A stretch of DNA of 64,000 nt from Pseudomonas sp. CBZ-4. Its GTDB lineage: Bacteria > Pseudomonadota > Gammaproteobacteria > Pseudomonadales > Pseudomonadaceae. The stretch is taken from the NCBI RefSeq assembly GCF_000346755.1, contig NZ_ANNV01000098.1, forward strand, positions 38,867 to 102,866. The letters run 5' to 3'. A program made the translations under genes and the position numbers. Shown here piece after piece: positions 53,436 to 62,703 of this stretch. The notes under the pieces are model-generated. The model made no database searches, had not been told where the DNA came from, and saw only the letters and a list, made by a program, of their open reading frames with translations. The stretch's first letter is position 1. Each line of letters starts with the position of its first letter.

Positions 53436-54128
53436 TTAGAGTGGCGGCAACCGCCACTCAATCGCCGTCTCGCCATTCTGCTCAAGAAACTTGTTGGTCC
53501 GGCTGAAATGCCCGCACCCCAGAAACCCGCGATACGCCGACAACGGCGACGGGTGCACTGAGGTCAGCACCAGATGCTTGGTGGCATCGATCAGCTTCTG
53601 CTTGCCCTGGGCATGGGCGCCCCACAGCAAGAACACCAGATGCGGCTGGTGCTCACTGACCACCTCGATAATCCGATCCGTAAAGAACTGCCAGCCCTTG
53701 CCCGCATGCGCATTGGCGTTGGCGCGTTCCACGGTCATGGTGGTGTTCAACATCAGCACGCCCTGGTCGGCCCAGCTTTGCAGGCAGCCGTGGTTGGGGA
53801 TGTCGATGTTCAGGTCGCGCTTGAGCTCTTTGTAGATATTGAGCAGCGACGGCGGCGTCGGTATGCCCGGTTGCACCGAGAAGCACAAACCATGGGCCTG
53901 GCCGGGGCCGTGGTACGGGTCTTGGCCAAGGATCACCACCTTGACCTTGTCCAGCGGCGTGGAGTTGAGCGCGTTGAAGATCAGCGGGCCGGGTGGATAA
54001 ATCTCTTTGCCGGCCGCATGTTCCTCACGCAGGAACTCGCGCAACTGGGCCATGTAGGGCTGTTCGAACTCATCGCGCAGGGCGTGCTTCCAGGTGGGTT
54101 CGAGTTTGATACGGTCGCCTTCGGTCAT
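53436..54128 (-). CDS. ung: Uracil-DNA glycosylase
   Basis: Protein of 230 residues of family 1. Catalytic GQDPYHG at 68-74 (D70), [10 protein letters not shown] before it, [11 protein letters not shown] in the middle and the DNA-intercalation loop [11 protein letters not shown] near 187. It removes uracil from DNA. The start at 54,128 is family-consistent. Confidence 0.97.
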   Translation of the reverse strand: MTEGDRIKLEPTWKHALRDEFEQPYMAQLREFLREEHAAGKEIYPPGPLIFNALNSTPLDKVKVVILGQDPYHGPGQAHGLCFSVQPGIPTPPSLLNIYKELKRDLNIDIPNHGCLQSWADQGVLMLNTTMTVERANANAHAGKGWQFFTDRIIEVVSEHQPHLVFLLWGAHAQGKQKLIDATKHLVLTSVHPSPLSAYRGFLGCGHFSRTNKFLEQNGETAIEWRLPPL

Positions 54129-54264
54129 GTTGGAATGGTCTTGTCAAAAAGAATGAGGCGAACCCTAGGAAAGCCGACCCCGCTTGTCAATTGATCTGAC
54201 ACACCACCGGCACTTTCCTACGAAGCGATCATACTGATCCTCTACCTTCCCGAATGAGGTCACG

Positions 54265-55377
54265 ATGAACCTGCACTTCGAAGAGCTGACCGGCAGCGAC
54301 GGTGCCCGCCTCGGTATCGCCAGCCTGGACGCGGAAAAATCCCTCAACGCCCTCTCCCTGCCGATGATCCTGGCCCTGGGCGAGCGCCTGGACGGTTGGG
54401 CGAAAGATCCGAATATCGTTTGCGTGCTGCTGCGCGGCAATGGGCCCAAAGCCTTTTGCGCCGGCGGCGAAGTGCGCAGCCTCGCGATGGAATGCCGTGA
54501 ACAGCCCGGCGTTGTTCCGGCGTTGGCCGCACAGTTTTTTGCAGCGGAATATCGCCTCGACTATCGCCTGCATACCTATCCAAAACCGGTGATCTGCTGG
54601 GGTCATGGCTACGTACTGGGCGGCGGCATGGGCCTGTTGCAAAGTGCGACAGTGCGCATCGTCACGCCGAGCAGCCGCCTGGCCATGCCCGAGATCAGCA
54701 TCGGCCTGTACCCGGATGTGGGCGCCAGTTGGTTTTTGCCGCGCCTGCCGGGCAAGCTCGGGTTGTTCCTCGGCCTGACCGGCGCGCATATCAACGGACG
54801 CGATGCGTTGGACCTGGGCCTGGCCGACCGCTTCCTGCGCGATGACCAGCAAGACGAACTGATCGACGGCTTGCTGCAATTGAACTGGCAGGAACAAACA
54901 CCGATGCAGCTCAACAGCCTGCTCAAGGCCCTGGCCCAGGAAGCGCACAGCCAGCAACCCGAAGCGCAGTGGCTGCCGCGCCGGACGCAGATCGACGAAT
55001 GGCTGGATGTCGGCGATGTACGCTGCGCCTGGCGCGCCTTGAGCCAGTTGCGCGACCACAGCGACCCGCTATTCAGCCGCGCCGGCAAGACCCTGAGTGA
55101 AGGCTGCCCGTTGACCGCGCATCTGGTGTGGGAACAGATCCAGCGCGGCCGTCATTTGTCCCTCGCCCAGGTGTTCCAGATGGAATACACCATGAGCCTT
55201 AACTGCTGCCGCCACCCGGAATTTGCCGAAGGGGTACGCGCGCGGCTGATCGACAAGGACCAGCAGCCCCATTGGCATTGGCCGGATGTGCATGCGGTGC
55301 CGGAGGCGGTGGTGCAGGCGCATTTCCACAAAGCGTGGGAAGGCCGGCACCCCCTGGCGGATTTGTCTGAGCGTTAA
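54265..55377 (+). CDS. Enoyl-CoA hydratase/isomerase family protein (3-hydroxyisobutyryl-CoA hydrolase-like)
   Basis: Protein of 370 residues, longer than a plain enoyl-CoA hydratase and matching the HIBYL-CoA hydrolase length. Crotonase motifs: GAKAFCAGGEVRSLA-like segment near 70 and PEISIGLYPDVGASWFLPRL near 150 with the conserved Glu and Asp. It may act in valine breakdown; substrate unproven. No bkd neighbours are seen. Confidence 0.85.
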   Translation: MNLHFEELTGSDGARLGIASLDAEKSLNALSLPMILALGERLDGWAKDPNIVCVLLRGNGPKAFCAGGEVRSLAMECREQPGVVPALAAQFFAAEYRLDYRLHTYPKPVICWGHGYVLGGGMGLLQSATVRIVTPSSRLAMPEISIGLYPDVGASWFLPRLPGKLGLFLGLTGAHINGRDALDLGLADRFLRDDQQDELIDGLLQLNWQEQTPMQLNSLLKALAQEAHSQQPEAQWLPRRTQIDEWLDVGDVRCAWRALSQLRDHSDPLFSRAGKTLSEGCPLTAHLVWEQIQRGRHLSLAQVFQMEYTMSLNCCRHPEFAEGVRARLIDKDQQPHWHWPDVHAVPEAVVQAHFHKAWEGRHPLADLSER

Positions 55378-55721
55378 CGGTGCCCGCGATGGCCGCCGTC
55401 ACCCCGTCCGCCTCGGTCGTGACCACCGCGATTGTCCCAGCCCTGGTTCGGATAAGGCCGGTAGCCAGGCCTTGAGTAGTAACGCGGCGCTGGCTGGTAA
55501 TAACGCGGTGCCGCCTGGTAGTAGCGTGGCGCAGAATAGTAGCGCGGTGCGGGCGTGTAATAGCTGCGCCCGTAGTAGGAAGAACCGCCGCCGTAGTAAT
55601 ACGCCGGTGCCGGGGTGGTGTAGACCTCGGAGCGATAGTAAGTGCCGCCACCGTCGTAATAGGGCACACACGCGGACAAGGTCAGGGCGAGCAAGGCAGT
55701 GAGTAGCAGTCGTCGATACAT
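55374..55721 (-). CDS. Repeat-rich small lipoprotein
   Basis: Protein of 115 residues. Lipoprotein signal with lipobox SAC at residue 18. The mature part is low-complexity: APRYYS/APRYYQ units (about five) followed by a Gly/Arg/His tail (GGHDRGGRGDGGHRGHR). Probably disordered and surface- or periplasm-exposed. Function unknown. Its end overlaps the preceding gene's stop by four bases. Confidence 0.75.
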   Translation of the reverse strand: MYRRLLLTALLALTLSACVPYYDGGGTYYRSEVYTTPAPAYYYGGGSSYYGRSYYTPAPRYYSAPRYYQAAPRYYQPAPRYYSRPGYRPYPNQGWDNRGGHDRGGRGDGGHRGHR

Positions 55722-55952
55722 GGCGGCCTCCTGGACCGCGGAAGAGCTCCTCCAGCGACGCTGGGGGGCGGCATTCAGCTTTCACTGAATGACGAAACAT
55801 CTGACATCAAAAACCGAATCTGGTGCGTTTTTGACACAGTTTGAAACACGTAGATCGGACGACCGGAGCGCCGGCATTTCCCAGTCTGTTTGGCACGGTC
55901 TGCGGCGACGCTGTATCGTGCCACCCCACCGAGATCCAGCCTGAACCGAGCC

Positions 55953-56165
55953 ATGACCACGCCAACCCTCTGTCCCGCCTGCGGCGCCCGCAACGACTGC
56001 ACCCTGGCCGACCCGCGCACGGCCGACCAAGCGTGCTGGTGCTACGGCGTCACCATCGACCCGGCCGTGCTTGAGGCGTTACCCGATGCACTGCGCAACC
56101 AGGCCTGCCTGTGCCCACGCTGCGCCCAGGTGGACGCGCAATTGCGCGGCGCTGAACAGCCGTAA
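55953..56165 (+). CDS. Cysteine-rich CWC-family protein
   Basis: Protein of 70 residues. CPACGARNDC at the N-terminus, CWC in the middle and CLCPRC near the C-terminus suggest zinc or Fe-S binding. Start at 55,953. The stop overlaps the next start (TAATG), so it is coupled to the pseudouridine synthase gene. Confidence 0.8.
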   Translation: MTTPTLCPACGARNDCTLADPRTADQACWCYGVTIDPAVLEALPDALRNQACLCPRCAQVDAQLRGAEQP

Positions 56166-56857
56166 TGCGTGTAGATCGCTTCCTCAGCAACCTGCCGCGT
56201 TTCAATCGCCAGCAAGTACGCGTATTGCTGGTCGAACGGCGTGTGACAGTGGATGACGTGGCAGTCAGCGATCCTCATCACGAGGTGCGCGAATTCAGCC
56301 GTGTGTGTGTCGACGATGAGGTGTTGCAGGCTGGCAAACCGGCGCGCTACTTCATGCTGCACAAGCCGCAGGGCTGTGTGAGCGCCACGTCGGACCCACA
56401 GCACCCAACCGTCCTCGACCTGCTGGATGTGCCGGACAAAGGTGAGCTGCACATCGCCGGCCGTCTGGATTTCAACACCACCGGCCTGATGCTGATCACC
56501 AATGACGGCCAGTGGTCGCGGCGCCTGACGCAGCCGCAAACCAAGCTGCCCAAGGTGTACCTGGTGGAAACCGAGCAAGCGATCGGCCCCGAATACGCCA
56601 CGACGTTTGCCGCCGGCCTGTACTTCGCCTTTGAAGACCTCACCACCCAACCTGCCACCCTGGAACTGCTGGGGCCGACGACGGCGCGATTGGGCATTGT
56701 CGAAGGGCGCTATCACCAGGTGAAACGCATGTTCGGGCATTTCGACAACAAGGTGATCGGCTTGCATCGCGAACGAATGGGCCCTTTGGTGTTGGATGCG
56801 GACCTTGCGCCGGGGGAGTATCGGGCGCTGACCGACGACGAGATCGGACAGGTCTGA
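56165..56857 (+). CDS. RsuA-type 16S rRNA pseudouridine synthase
   Basis: Protein of 230 residues. An S4 RNA-binding domain (residues 1-60) is followed by the RsuA/RluB catalytic domain with GRLDFNTTGLMLITNDG, whose Asp is the catalytic residue, and GRYHQVKRMFG. It probably makes pseudouridine in 16S rRNA. Coupled to the CWC gene. Confidence 0.88.
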   Translation: MRVDRFLSNLPRFNRQQVRVLLVERRVTVDDVAVSDPHHEVREFSRVCVDDEVLQAGKPARYFMLHKPQGCVSATSDPQHPTVLDLLDVPDKGELHIAGRLDFNTTGLMLITNDGQWSRRLTQPQTKLPKVYLVETEQAIGPEYATTFAAGLYFAFEDLTTQPATLELLGPTTARLGIVEGRYHQVKRMFGHFDNKVIGLHRERMGPLVLDADLAPGEYRALTDDEIGQV

Positions 56858-57163
56858 CGACCGTTCAGCCGGTGATGGCAAAAAACCAGTTGAGCGCCTT
56901 GCGAGGTGGCGCCTGTGCTGCTTGAATCAAACCGTCAGCCGAAATATGACTGGCGAGTCGCCCATAACCTCCAAGAAACACTTTGCCCCCGCCCGCGCTT
57001 GATCTACGGGCCTTCCAGGCAAAACCGCCCGCCATAACAACACCCGTCGGCCAGCCGTCATCGGATCGACATGGGCCTCCCTTTTCCAGGCGTATGCCTA
57101 CCTGTCACAAAGCTCGTGCAGAGTGATCTGCGCGCCCTACCCGCTTGCCAGGAGTCTTACGAC
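56858..57163. other. Gene-free interval before phaG
   Basis: 306 bases; I see no supported gene. It should hold the phaG promoter. An in-frame extension of phaG to 57,071 is open but has no ribosome site. Confidence 0.5.
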
Positions 57164-58048
57164 ATGAGGCCAGAAATCGCTGTGTTGGATATACAGGGTC
57201 AGTATCGGGTTTACACGGAGTTCTATCGCGCGGACGCTGCTGCAAAGACCATCATCATGGTCAATGGCTCCATGGCCACCACGGCATCCTTCGCCCAAAC
57301 CGTGAAAAGCCTGCACCCGCAATTCAACGTGGTTTTGTACGACCAGCCCTACGCCGGCCGTTCCAAAATCCATAACCGCCATGAGCAAATGCTGACGAAG
57401 GACGTCGAAGGCCAGATCCTCCTGGAACTCATCGACCACTTCGCCACCGAACACGTGCTGTCGTTCTCCTGGGGCGGCGCCGCCACCCTGGTCGCCCTTG
57501 CCCACCGCCCGCGGCGCGTGGAGAAGGCGGTGATCAGCTCGTTCTCACCGGTGATCAACACGCCCATGCGCGACTACCTTGAACGTGGCGTTGACTACCT
57601 CGGCAACCTCGACCGCGACCGCGTCGGGCATCTCGTCAACAACACCATCGGCAAACACCTGCCGTCGTTGTTCAAACGCTTCAACTACAAGCATGTGAGC
57701 AGCCTGGCCGAGCACGAATATGGGCAGATGCACTTCCATATCAGCCAAGTGCTCAACAGCGACCGCCTGTGCTACCTCAAGGCGGCCAAACAGATCGACA
57801 TTCCGGTGCTGTTCTTGAACGGCGAATGGGACGAATACACCAGCGCCCAGGACGCCAAGTTGTTCGGCCAGCATGTGGCCCACAGCAGCTTCAGCACCAT
57901 CCAGGCAACGGGGCACTTCCTCGACATGGAGCACAAGGCCGCATGCCGGGACAGCCGGGAGGCTGTCGTCGGGTTTCTGAAATCGGAGCGGCCGGTCAGT
58001 CGATTGCGTTATCACCAGGGTCAGACTCAACATGCCTTTGCGATTTGA
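57164..58048 (+). CDS. phaG: 3-hydroxyacyl-ACP thioesterase/transacylase PhaG
   Basis: Alpha/beta-hydrolase of 294 residues. N-terminus RPEIAVLDIQGQYRVYTEFY and C-terminal HAFAI match Pseudomonas PhaG closely; nucleophile elbow SFSWGGA near residue 105, acid/His region GHFLDMEHK near 262. It diverts 3-hydroxyacyl groups from fatty acid synthesis to medium-chain polyhydroxyalkanoate. Related RhlA makes HAAs, so a rhlA-like role is the alternative. ATG 57,164 follows CAGGAG. Confidence 0.88.
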   Translation: MRPEIAVLDIQGQYRVYTEFYRADAAAKTIIMVNGSMATTASFAQTVKSLHPQFNVVLYDQPYAGRSKIHNRHEQMLTKDVEGQILLELIDHFATEHVLSFSWGGAATLVALAHRPRRVEKAVISSFSPVINTPMRDYLERGVDYLGNLDRDRVGHLVNNTIGKHLPSLFKRFNYKHVSSLAEHEYGQMHFHISQVLNSDRLCYLKAAKQIDIPVLFLNGEWDEYTSAQDAKLFGQHVAHSSFSTIQATGHFLDMEHKAACRDSREAVVGFLKSERPVSRLRYHQGQTQHAFAI

Positions 58049-58064
58049 AGCAGAATGCGGTCTA

Positions 58065-58151
58065 TGTGGGAGCTGGCTTGCCTGCGATGGCATCACCTCG
58101 GAGTATCAGGCAAACCGAGGCGATGCCATCGCAGGCAAGCCAGCTCCCACA
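58065..58151. repeat. REP element, inverted pair
   Basis: TGTGGGAGCTGGCTTGCCTG at 58,065 faces GCAGGCAAGCCAGCTCCCAC ending 58,151. Between phaG and tRNA-Gly. Confidence 0.85.
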
Positions 58152-58215
58152 TGCACATTTTTGAAGAAAAACTTCAAATCCGGGTGAACATCTGGTACAA
58201 AGTCAGCCGCTCTGA

Positions 58216-58289
58216 GCGGGTATAGTTTAATGGTAGAACAGTAGCTTCCCAAGCTTCCGACGAGGGTTCGATTCCCTCTACCCGCTCCA
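58216..58289 (+). tRNA. tRNA-Gly (anticodon CCC)
   Basis: 74 nt with encoded CCA. Acceptor stem GCGGGTA/TACCCGC, D-arm GTTTAATGGTAGAAC, anticodon loop TTCCCAA, and T-arm GAGGGTTCGATTCCCTC. Confidence 0.95.
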
Positions 58290-58336
58290 CTTAATTATTG
58301 GTCCAACGTCTGGATGATTTTGACGGGGGATGCATG

Positions 58337-58366
58337 AAAAAACCGGCCCTGGTGGCCGGTTTTTTT
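58337..58366. terminator. Intrinsic terminator
   Basis: AAAAAACCGGCC-CTGGT-GGCCGGTTTTTTT: a stem of AACCGGCC/GGCCGGTT with A- and T-runs, after tRNA-Gly. Confidence 0.9.
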
Positions 58367-58618
58367 ATGCCTGGGATTTGGTGGTTCGACACGCGTGGCA
58401 ACTTCGCACAGACAAAACCCAGGCGATTCGGATGGCCGCGTAGGCGGTTTCGCTTAATTCAAAACTACGCCTACGAGCCCATTTTCCTAGCAAATTCTGG
58501 CAACAGAAAACGTCTTTGAAACCGAAGTGACCCCGCCCCATCCTCCGCAACCTTTCGATCAGTCATTCCTATTGCCAGAAAGTATCCACATGGATACAGT
58601 TAAAGCCTGCGAGGTCCT

Positions 58619-58912
58619 GTGCATTATTCAATCCAGCAAACCCAAGTCTTCGCTGCCTGGCATTCAAGCGTTCGCGACCTGAGAGCAAAGATTGCGATTG
58701 GCCGGCGTATTGAGAGAGCAAGCATGGGTAACCTGGGCGATATCAAGACGCTGGGAAACGGCATCTCAGAAATGCGAGTCGATGTAGGTGTCGGTTATCG
58801 AGTGTATTTCACCCTACGAGGCAGAGCGCTCGTCATCTTGCTGGTGGGCGGTGACAAGTCATCGCAAGAAGCCGATATCCGACGGGAAAAAAAATTGGCA
58901 AAGGAAGTTTGA
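58619..58912 (+). CDS. RelE/HigB-family addiction module toxin
   Basis: Protein of 97 residues with a GTG start. The segment NLGDIKTLGNGISEMRVDVGVGYRVYF is the conserved killer-protein core of the RelE-like plasmid addiction family. Predicted mRNA cleavage or gyrase toxin. The antitoxin starts two bases after the stop. Confidence 0.85.
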   Translation: MHYSIQQTQVFAAWHSSVRDLRAKIAIGRRIERASMGNLGDIKTLGNGISEMRVDVGVGYRVYFTLRGRALVILLVGGDKSSQEADIRREKKLAKEV

Positions 58913-58914
58913 AA

Positions 58915-59223
58915 ATGGCGCAAACACTGACGACATTCGATATGGCCGAGCTGCTCGACAGTGACGAGGCCATCAGTGAGTACCTCTCTCAGGTGCTGGC
59001 CGACGGCGATAACGAAGAGTTTCTGCGTGCAATCGGCTACGTGGCCAAAGCCCGAGGAATGACAAAGATCGCCACTGATACGGGTATGGGTCGCGAGAGT
59101 CTTTACAAGGCGTTCTCCCCCGGCGCAAAACCGCGCTTTGAAACAGTCCTCAAAGTACTCCACTCGCTGGGCATTGATTTGTTCGCACGGCCTGGACATG
59201 TCACCAATCAGTCAATTATTTGA
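58915..59223 (+). CDS. Cognate antitoxin with HTH domain
   Basis: Protein of 102 residues; the ATG at 58,915 follows AAGGAAG. It has the FDMAELLDSDEAISEYLSQVLADG-type N-terminus and an XRE-like helix-turn-helix (MTKIATDTGMGRESLYKAFS). Typical partner of the RelE-like toxin just upstream. Confidence 0.85.
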   Translation: MAQTLTTFDMAELLDSDEAISEYLSQVLADGDNEEFLRAIGYVAKARGMTKIATDTGMGRESLYKAFSPGAKPRFETVLKVLHSLGIDLFARPGHVTNQSII

Positions 59224-59257
59224 GCAAGCGGCCCGGCCGGTACAGCGACGACGCCCG

Positions 59258-60421
59258 TCAAGGCATTGGTACCAGCGCAGGTTTAACAAGCTTCCAACCG
59301 ACCAAGGCGATAAGCAACGTCATCAACTGGAAAGCGACAATCAGCACCACACACCCCGCCCAGCCCCACCTCTCCCAGATCAATGCCGGGACGATAGCCC
59401 CGCAGCTACCGCCCAGGTAGTAGCAGGTGAGATAAATACCCACGGCACCCGCCTTGTTGTCGCCGGCGTTGGCCGTGGTGAACGCATTGGCGGCGGCCTG
59501 GGCGAGGAATACGCCGGTGGAGCTGAGGGCCAGCCCCAACACGATGCACCACAGCGTTGGCACCAGGGTCAGCAGCGTGCCCGTGATGCCCAGCACAACG
59601 GCAACCGTGAGCAACTCACTATGGGGTCGGGCTTTGCTGAGGCGACCCGCGATGGGGATCACGATCAATGCCAGCAGGAACACCATGTAAAGCATGCCCA
59701 AAGCCGCAGGACCGAGATTGAATGGCGGCAGGCCAAGGTACAAACCCACGTAGGTAAACGCCGCAACCTGGGAAAACAGCACGCAAAAACCTACGGCATA
59801 AGCCGCCAGCAATGGCTGACGAAGAGCCCCCGATGAAACGGTTGCCTGCGGCACCGTTCGCGCCCGGCTAACCGGCAACAGGAACTGAATGAACCCGCCC
59901 ACCATCAGGCTCAGCGCCGCGAGCAACTCGAAGGCTTCGCGCCAGCCCACATACTCCGTCATTACCCCGGTGACGAAGCGCCCGGCAAACCCGCCCAGCA
60001 CGGTGCCCGCTACGTACAGGCTGGTGACTTCGGTGACCGTGCCACCGCTCCACCGGTCGCCGATATAGGCCACGCTGGTGGCAAACACCACCGGAATCAA
60101 CATGCCCTCGACAAACCGCCACACCAGCACTTCGGTAAAACTGTCGGCATAAGCCGTCATCAGTGTGGGTACGGCCAACAGCAGCGCCGCCACGCAAATC
60201 ACCGTGCGCTGCTCGAAACGGCCTGTCAGGCGGCTGACAAATGGGGCCGTGATTGCGACAGCCAAGGTCGTCACGGTAATGCTCCACCCCGCGGCCTTGG
60301 CGCTGATCTGAAACTGCACGGCAAAGGTCTGGAGAATGCTCTGGGTCGCATACAGGTTGAGAAAAGCCGCGCAGCCACACAGGAACAGGGCAAGACGGGC
60401 ACAATGCAGGCGCGGTTTCAT
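59258..60421 (-). CDS. MFS transporter (DHA1, YnfM-like)
   Basis: Inner-membrane protein of 387 residues with twelve spans. Loop motif FVSRLTGRFEQRTV after span 2. Divergent LysR gene at 60,517 is the probable regulator. Substrate unknown. Confidence 0.8.
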   Translation of the reverse strand: MKPRLHCARLALFLCGCAAFLNLYATQSILQTFAVQFQISAKAAGWSITVTTLAVAITAPFVSRLTGRFEQRTVICVAALLLAVPTLMTAYADSFTEVLVWRFVEGMLIPVVFATSVAYIGDRWSGGTVTEVTSLYVAGTVLGGFAGRFVTGVMTEYVGWREAFELLAALSLMVGGFIQFLLPVSRARTVPQATVSSGALRQPLLAAYAVGFCVLFSQVAAFTYVGLYLGLPPFNLGPAALGMLYMVFLLALIVIPIAGRLSKARPHSELLTVAVVLGITGTLLTLVPTLWCIVLGLALSSTGVFLAQAAANAFTTANAGDNKAGAVGIYLTCYYLGGSCGAIVPALIWERWGWAGCVVLIVAFQLMTLLIALVGWKLVKPALVPMP

Positions 60422-60516
60422 GAAACCTCTCGTTTTATTTTGAGCGGTCTTTATAGAATGCCCGGCACGTCTTGAACCAATACCGAATCAGGACCGATCA
60501 ATACCCGAGGGCCAGG

Positions 60517-61410
60517 ATGCTCGACCTACGCAAGCTGCGATATTTTCTGATGGTCGCCGAAGAATTGCACTTCGGCCGCGCCGCCCTTCGCCTGCACCTG
60601 GCTCAGCCGCCGTTGACCCGACAGATCTCGGCGCTGGAAGCCGAGCTGGGTTTCAAGCTGTTCGATCGCACCAGCCGCACGGTGACACTGACGGCACAAG
60701 GCCGGTCGTTCTTGCCCTATGCACGTGGTGTTCTGGAGCAGGTGGAGCTGGCGCAGGTCATCGCCGGCAAACTCGCGGCAGGCACCGCCGGGCAACTGAC
60801 GCTGGGGTATGTCAGTTCGATTGCCTTGTCAGACCTGTTCAGCCAGGCGATCCAGGCGTTTGCCCAACGCTTTCCCGATGTGCAACTGACCCTGGTGGAA
60901 TGTGCCTCCGGCAATCTCGGTGCGCAGGTGGCCGACGGGCGGCTGGACGTCGGGCTGAGTCGTTTATTGCCACAGAGCAAAGAGGTGCAAGCGCTGTCGC
61001 TGGGCGAGGAGCGGCTGGTGGCGGCGTTATCCACCGACAGCCCGCTGGCGAGCCTGGCGCAGGTCAGCCTGGCGCAGCTCAGTGCTTATCCGCTGATCCT
61101 GTTCCCGGCGGATTACGGATCGGGGCTGAACCAGTCCATCGAGCAGCTCTACCGCCGCCACGGCCAGCCGCTGCGACCAGGGCCGACCGGGCGGCAGATC
61201 ACCTCGATCATCGCCCTGGTCGCGGCCGGCCAAGGCGTAGCGCTGGTGCCGCAATGCACGCAAAGCCTGATGAACAAAGGCGTGACCTACCGACCATTGG
61301 TGGAAGTGGATGCGTGTGCGCAGTTGCTGGTGCTGACGCCAACTGAAACAAAAAGCCTCTTGGTTGATGCGTTTCTCAGCGTGGTTTCACAGGCCCTACA
61401 CACCCGCTAA
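60517..61410 (+). CDS. LysR-type transcriptional regulator
   Basis: Protein of 297 residues opening MLDLRKLRYFLMVAEELHFG, typical of the BenM/CatR-like branch. DNA-binding helix AQPPLTRQISALEAELG. The start at 60,517 follows CCAGG. It is divergent from the MFS transporter gene. Confidence 0.88.
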   Translation: MLDLRKLRYFLMVAEELHFGRAALRLHLAQPPLTRQISALEAELGFKLFDRTSRTVTLTAQGRSFLPYARGVLEQVELAQVIAGKLAAGTAGQLTLGYVSSIALSDLFSQAIQAFAQRFPDVQLTLVECASGNLGAQVADGRLDVGLSRLLPQSKEVQALSLGEERLVAALSTDSPLASLAQVSLAQLSAYPLILFPADYGSGLNQSIEQLYRRHGQPLRPGPTGRQITSIIALVAAGQGVALVPQCTQSLMNKGVTYRPLVEVDACAQLLVLTPTETKSLLVDAFLSVVSQALHTR

Positions 61411-61578
61411 TACCTGCGCAAAACCTCGCAATACCTCTCTCTGGCGCCATGGCTGCGCGTTCATACACTTCAGACACTGCCTGACGAAATACCGGTCATC
61501 GACCGTCGGTAGGTAGAGTGTTGATAATTTATTTTTTGTAGTTATAGTCACCACCAACACACACCACAAGGAGGTGTT

Positions 61579-61761
61579 GTGGATAGCCGATATTTGATAG
61601 GTCACATCGTTGCAGACGGTTGGTACCTGGTGCGTACCCGAGGCAGCCATCACCACTTCAAGCACCCGACCAAGCCGGGGCTGGTGACGATCCCTCATCC
61701 AAAAAAGGACCTGTTGGACAAGACCGCCAAGAGCATCCTGAAACAAGCTCTGCTGAGTTGA
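61579..61761 (+). CDS. hicA: HicA-type toxin, mRNA interferase
   Basis: Protein of 60 residues with a GTG start after AAGGAGG. It has the double-stranded-RNA-binding-like fold with the catalytic histidine in RGSHHHFKHP (H24). It cleaves mRNA in translation-independent fashion. Followed by hicB. Confidence 0.92.
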   Translation: MDSRYLIGHIVADGWYLVRTRGSHHHFKHPTKPGLVTIPHPKKDLLDKTAKSILKQALLS

Positions 61762-61783
61762 CCGTCCCAGGAGGACAACAGAC

Positions 61784-62194
61784 ATGCTTTACCCCATCGC
61801 AATTTCAACCGGTGACGAAAACCACGCCTGGGGTGTGGAAGTACCGGATATTCCCGGCTGCTACTCCGCTGGCGACGACCTGGACGACGCCATGGCCATG
61901 GCCCGTGAAGCCATCGAAGGGCACTTCGAGATCCTCGCGGAAGACGGTGCGCCGATTCCCAATGCGCAGAAAGTCACCCTGCATGCCGCCAACCCGCAAT
62001 ACGCGGGTTGCACCTGGGCAGTGGTGGACATTGATGTCACCAGGTATTTGGGCAAGGCGCAGAAACTCAACATCACCCTGCCGGGCTACCTGCTTAACCG
62101 TATCGATGAATATGTGCTGAATCATCCCGAAGAAAAAAGCCGCTCGGGTTTCCTCGCGTCGGCAGCGCTCAAGGTATTGCAACAGGACCACTAG
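61784..62194 (+). CDS. hicB: HicB-type antitoxin
   Basis: Protein of 136 residues. Partial RNase H-like N-terminal domain (VEVPDIPGCYSAGDDLDDAM) and a C-terminal ribbon-helix-helix-like DNA-binding segment (INITLPGYLLNRIDEYV-type). It neutralises HicA and autoregulates the operon. Confidence 0.92.
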   Translation: MLYPIAISTGDENHAWGVEVPDIPGCYSAGDDLDDAMAMAREAIEGHFEILAEDGAPIPNAQKVTLHAANPQYAGCTWAVVDIDVTRYLGKAQKLNITLPGYLLNRIDEYVLNHPEEKSRSGFLASAALKVLQQDH

Positions 62195-62272
62195 GCGCCC
62201 TCAGCAAAATCTGACTGTGGCCGGGCGCTGACACCTTGATCATGTCAGCGCTTGCAGCCCGAGATCGAGACA

Positions 62273-62605
62273 ATGCCCGAATCCAAGCAACACACGCCCA
62301 AACCCTTACTGCGTCAAGTGGTGGGCTGGGTGCTGGTCTTGCCACTGCTGCTGTCGTTCGTGAAGCTGCCTTTTCTCCTCGGACCGGTCATGGCGGCGGG
62401 ATCGGTCGCAGGTTCGGTTTACGGCGTGCTGCTGGCCAGACGCCACGCCAGCCGCCGCGTGGTCATGTTCGCGTTGATCATCACCCTGTTCAATATCCTT
62501 TCGTTCGTCGTCCTTCGTACAGGTTCGTTGCTCGTGGCGGGCTACTACACCTTCAGACTGTTTGCCTACCCCCATCTCTACAACTGGGTCTACTGGAATT
62601 TCTGA
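62273..62605 (+). CDS. Small membrane protein (110 aa)
   Basis: Three predicted spans (about residues 12-32, 36-52, 62-82) after a short basic N-terminus. The ATG at 62,273 follows CGAGATCGAGAC. No family recognised. Confidence 0.6.
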   Translation: MPESKQHTPKPLLRQVVGWVLVLPLLLSFVKLPFLLGPVMAAGSVAGSVYGVLLARRHASRRVVMFALIITLFNILSFVVLRTGSLLVAGYYTFRLFAYPHLYNWVYWNF

Positions 62606-62703
62606 ACGCTGGGCGAATTCAACCGCAAGAAACGCAGTTTGTACGCGGGCGGATGAAACTACCCTGTCGTGGTACCGTTCACGCACTCTCAAGGAGCCCT
62701 CCC

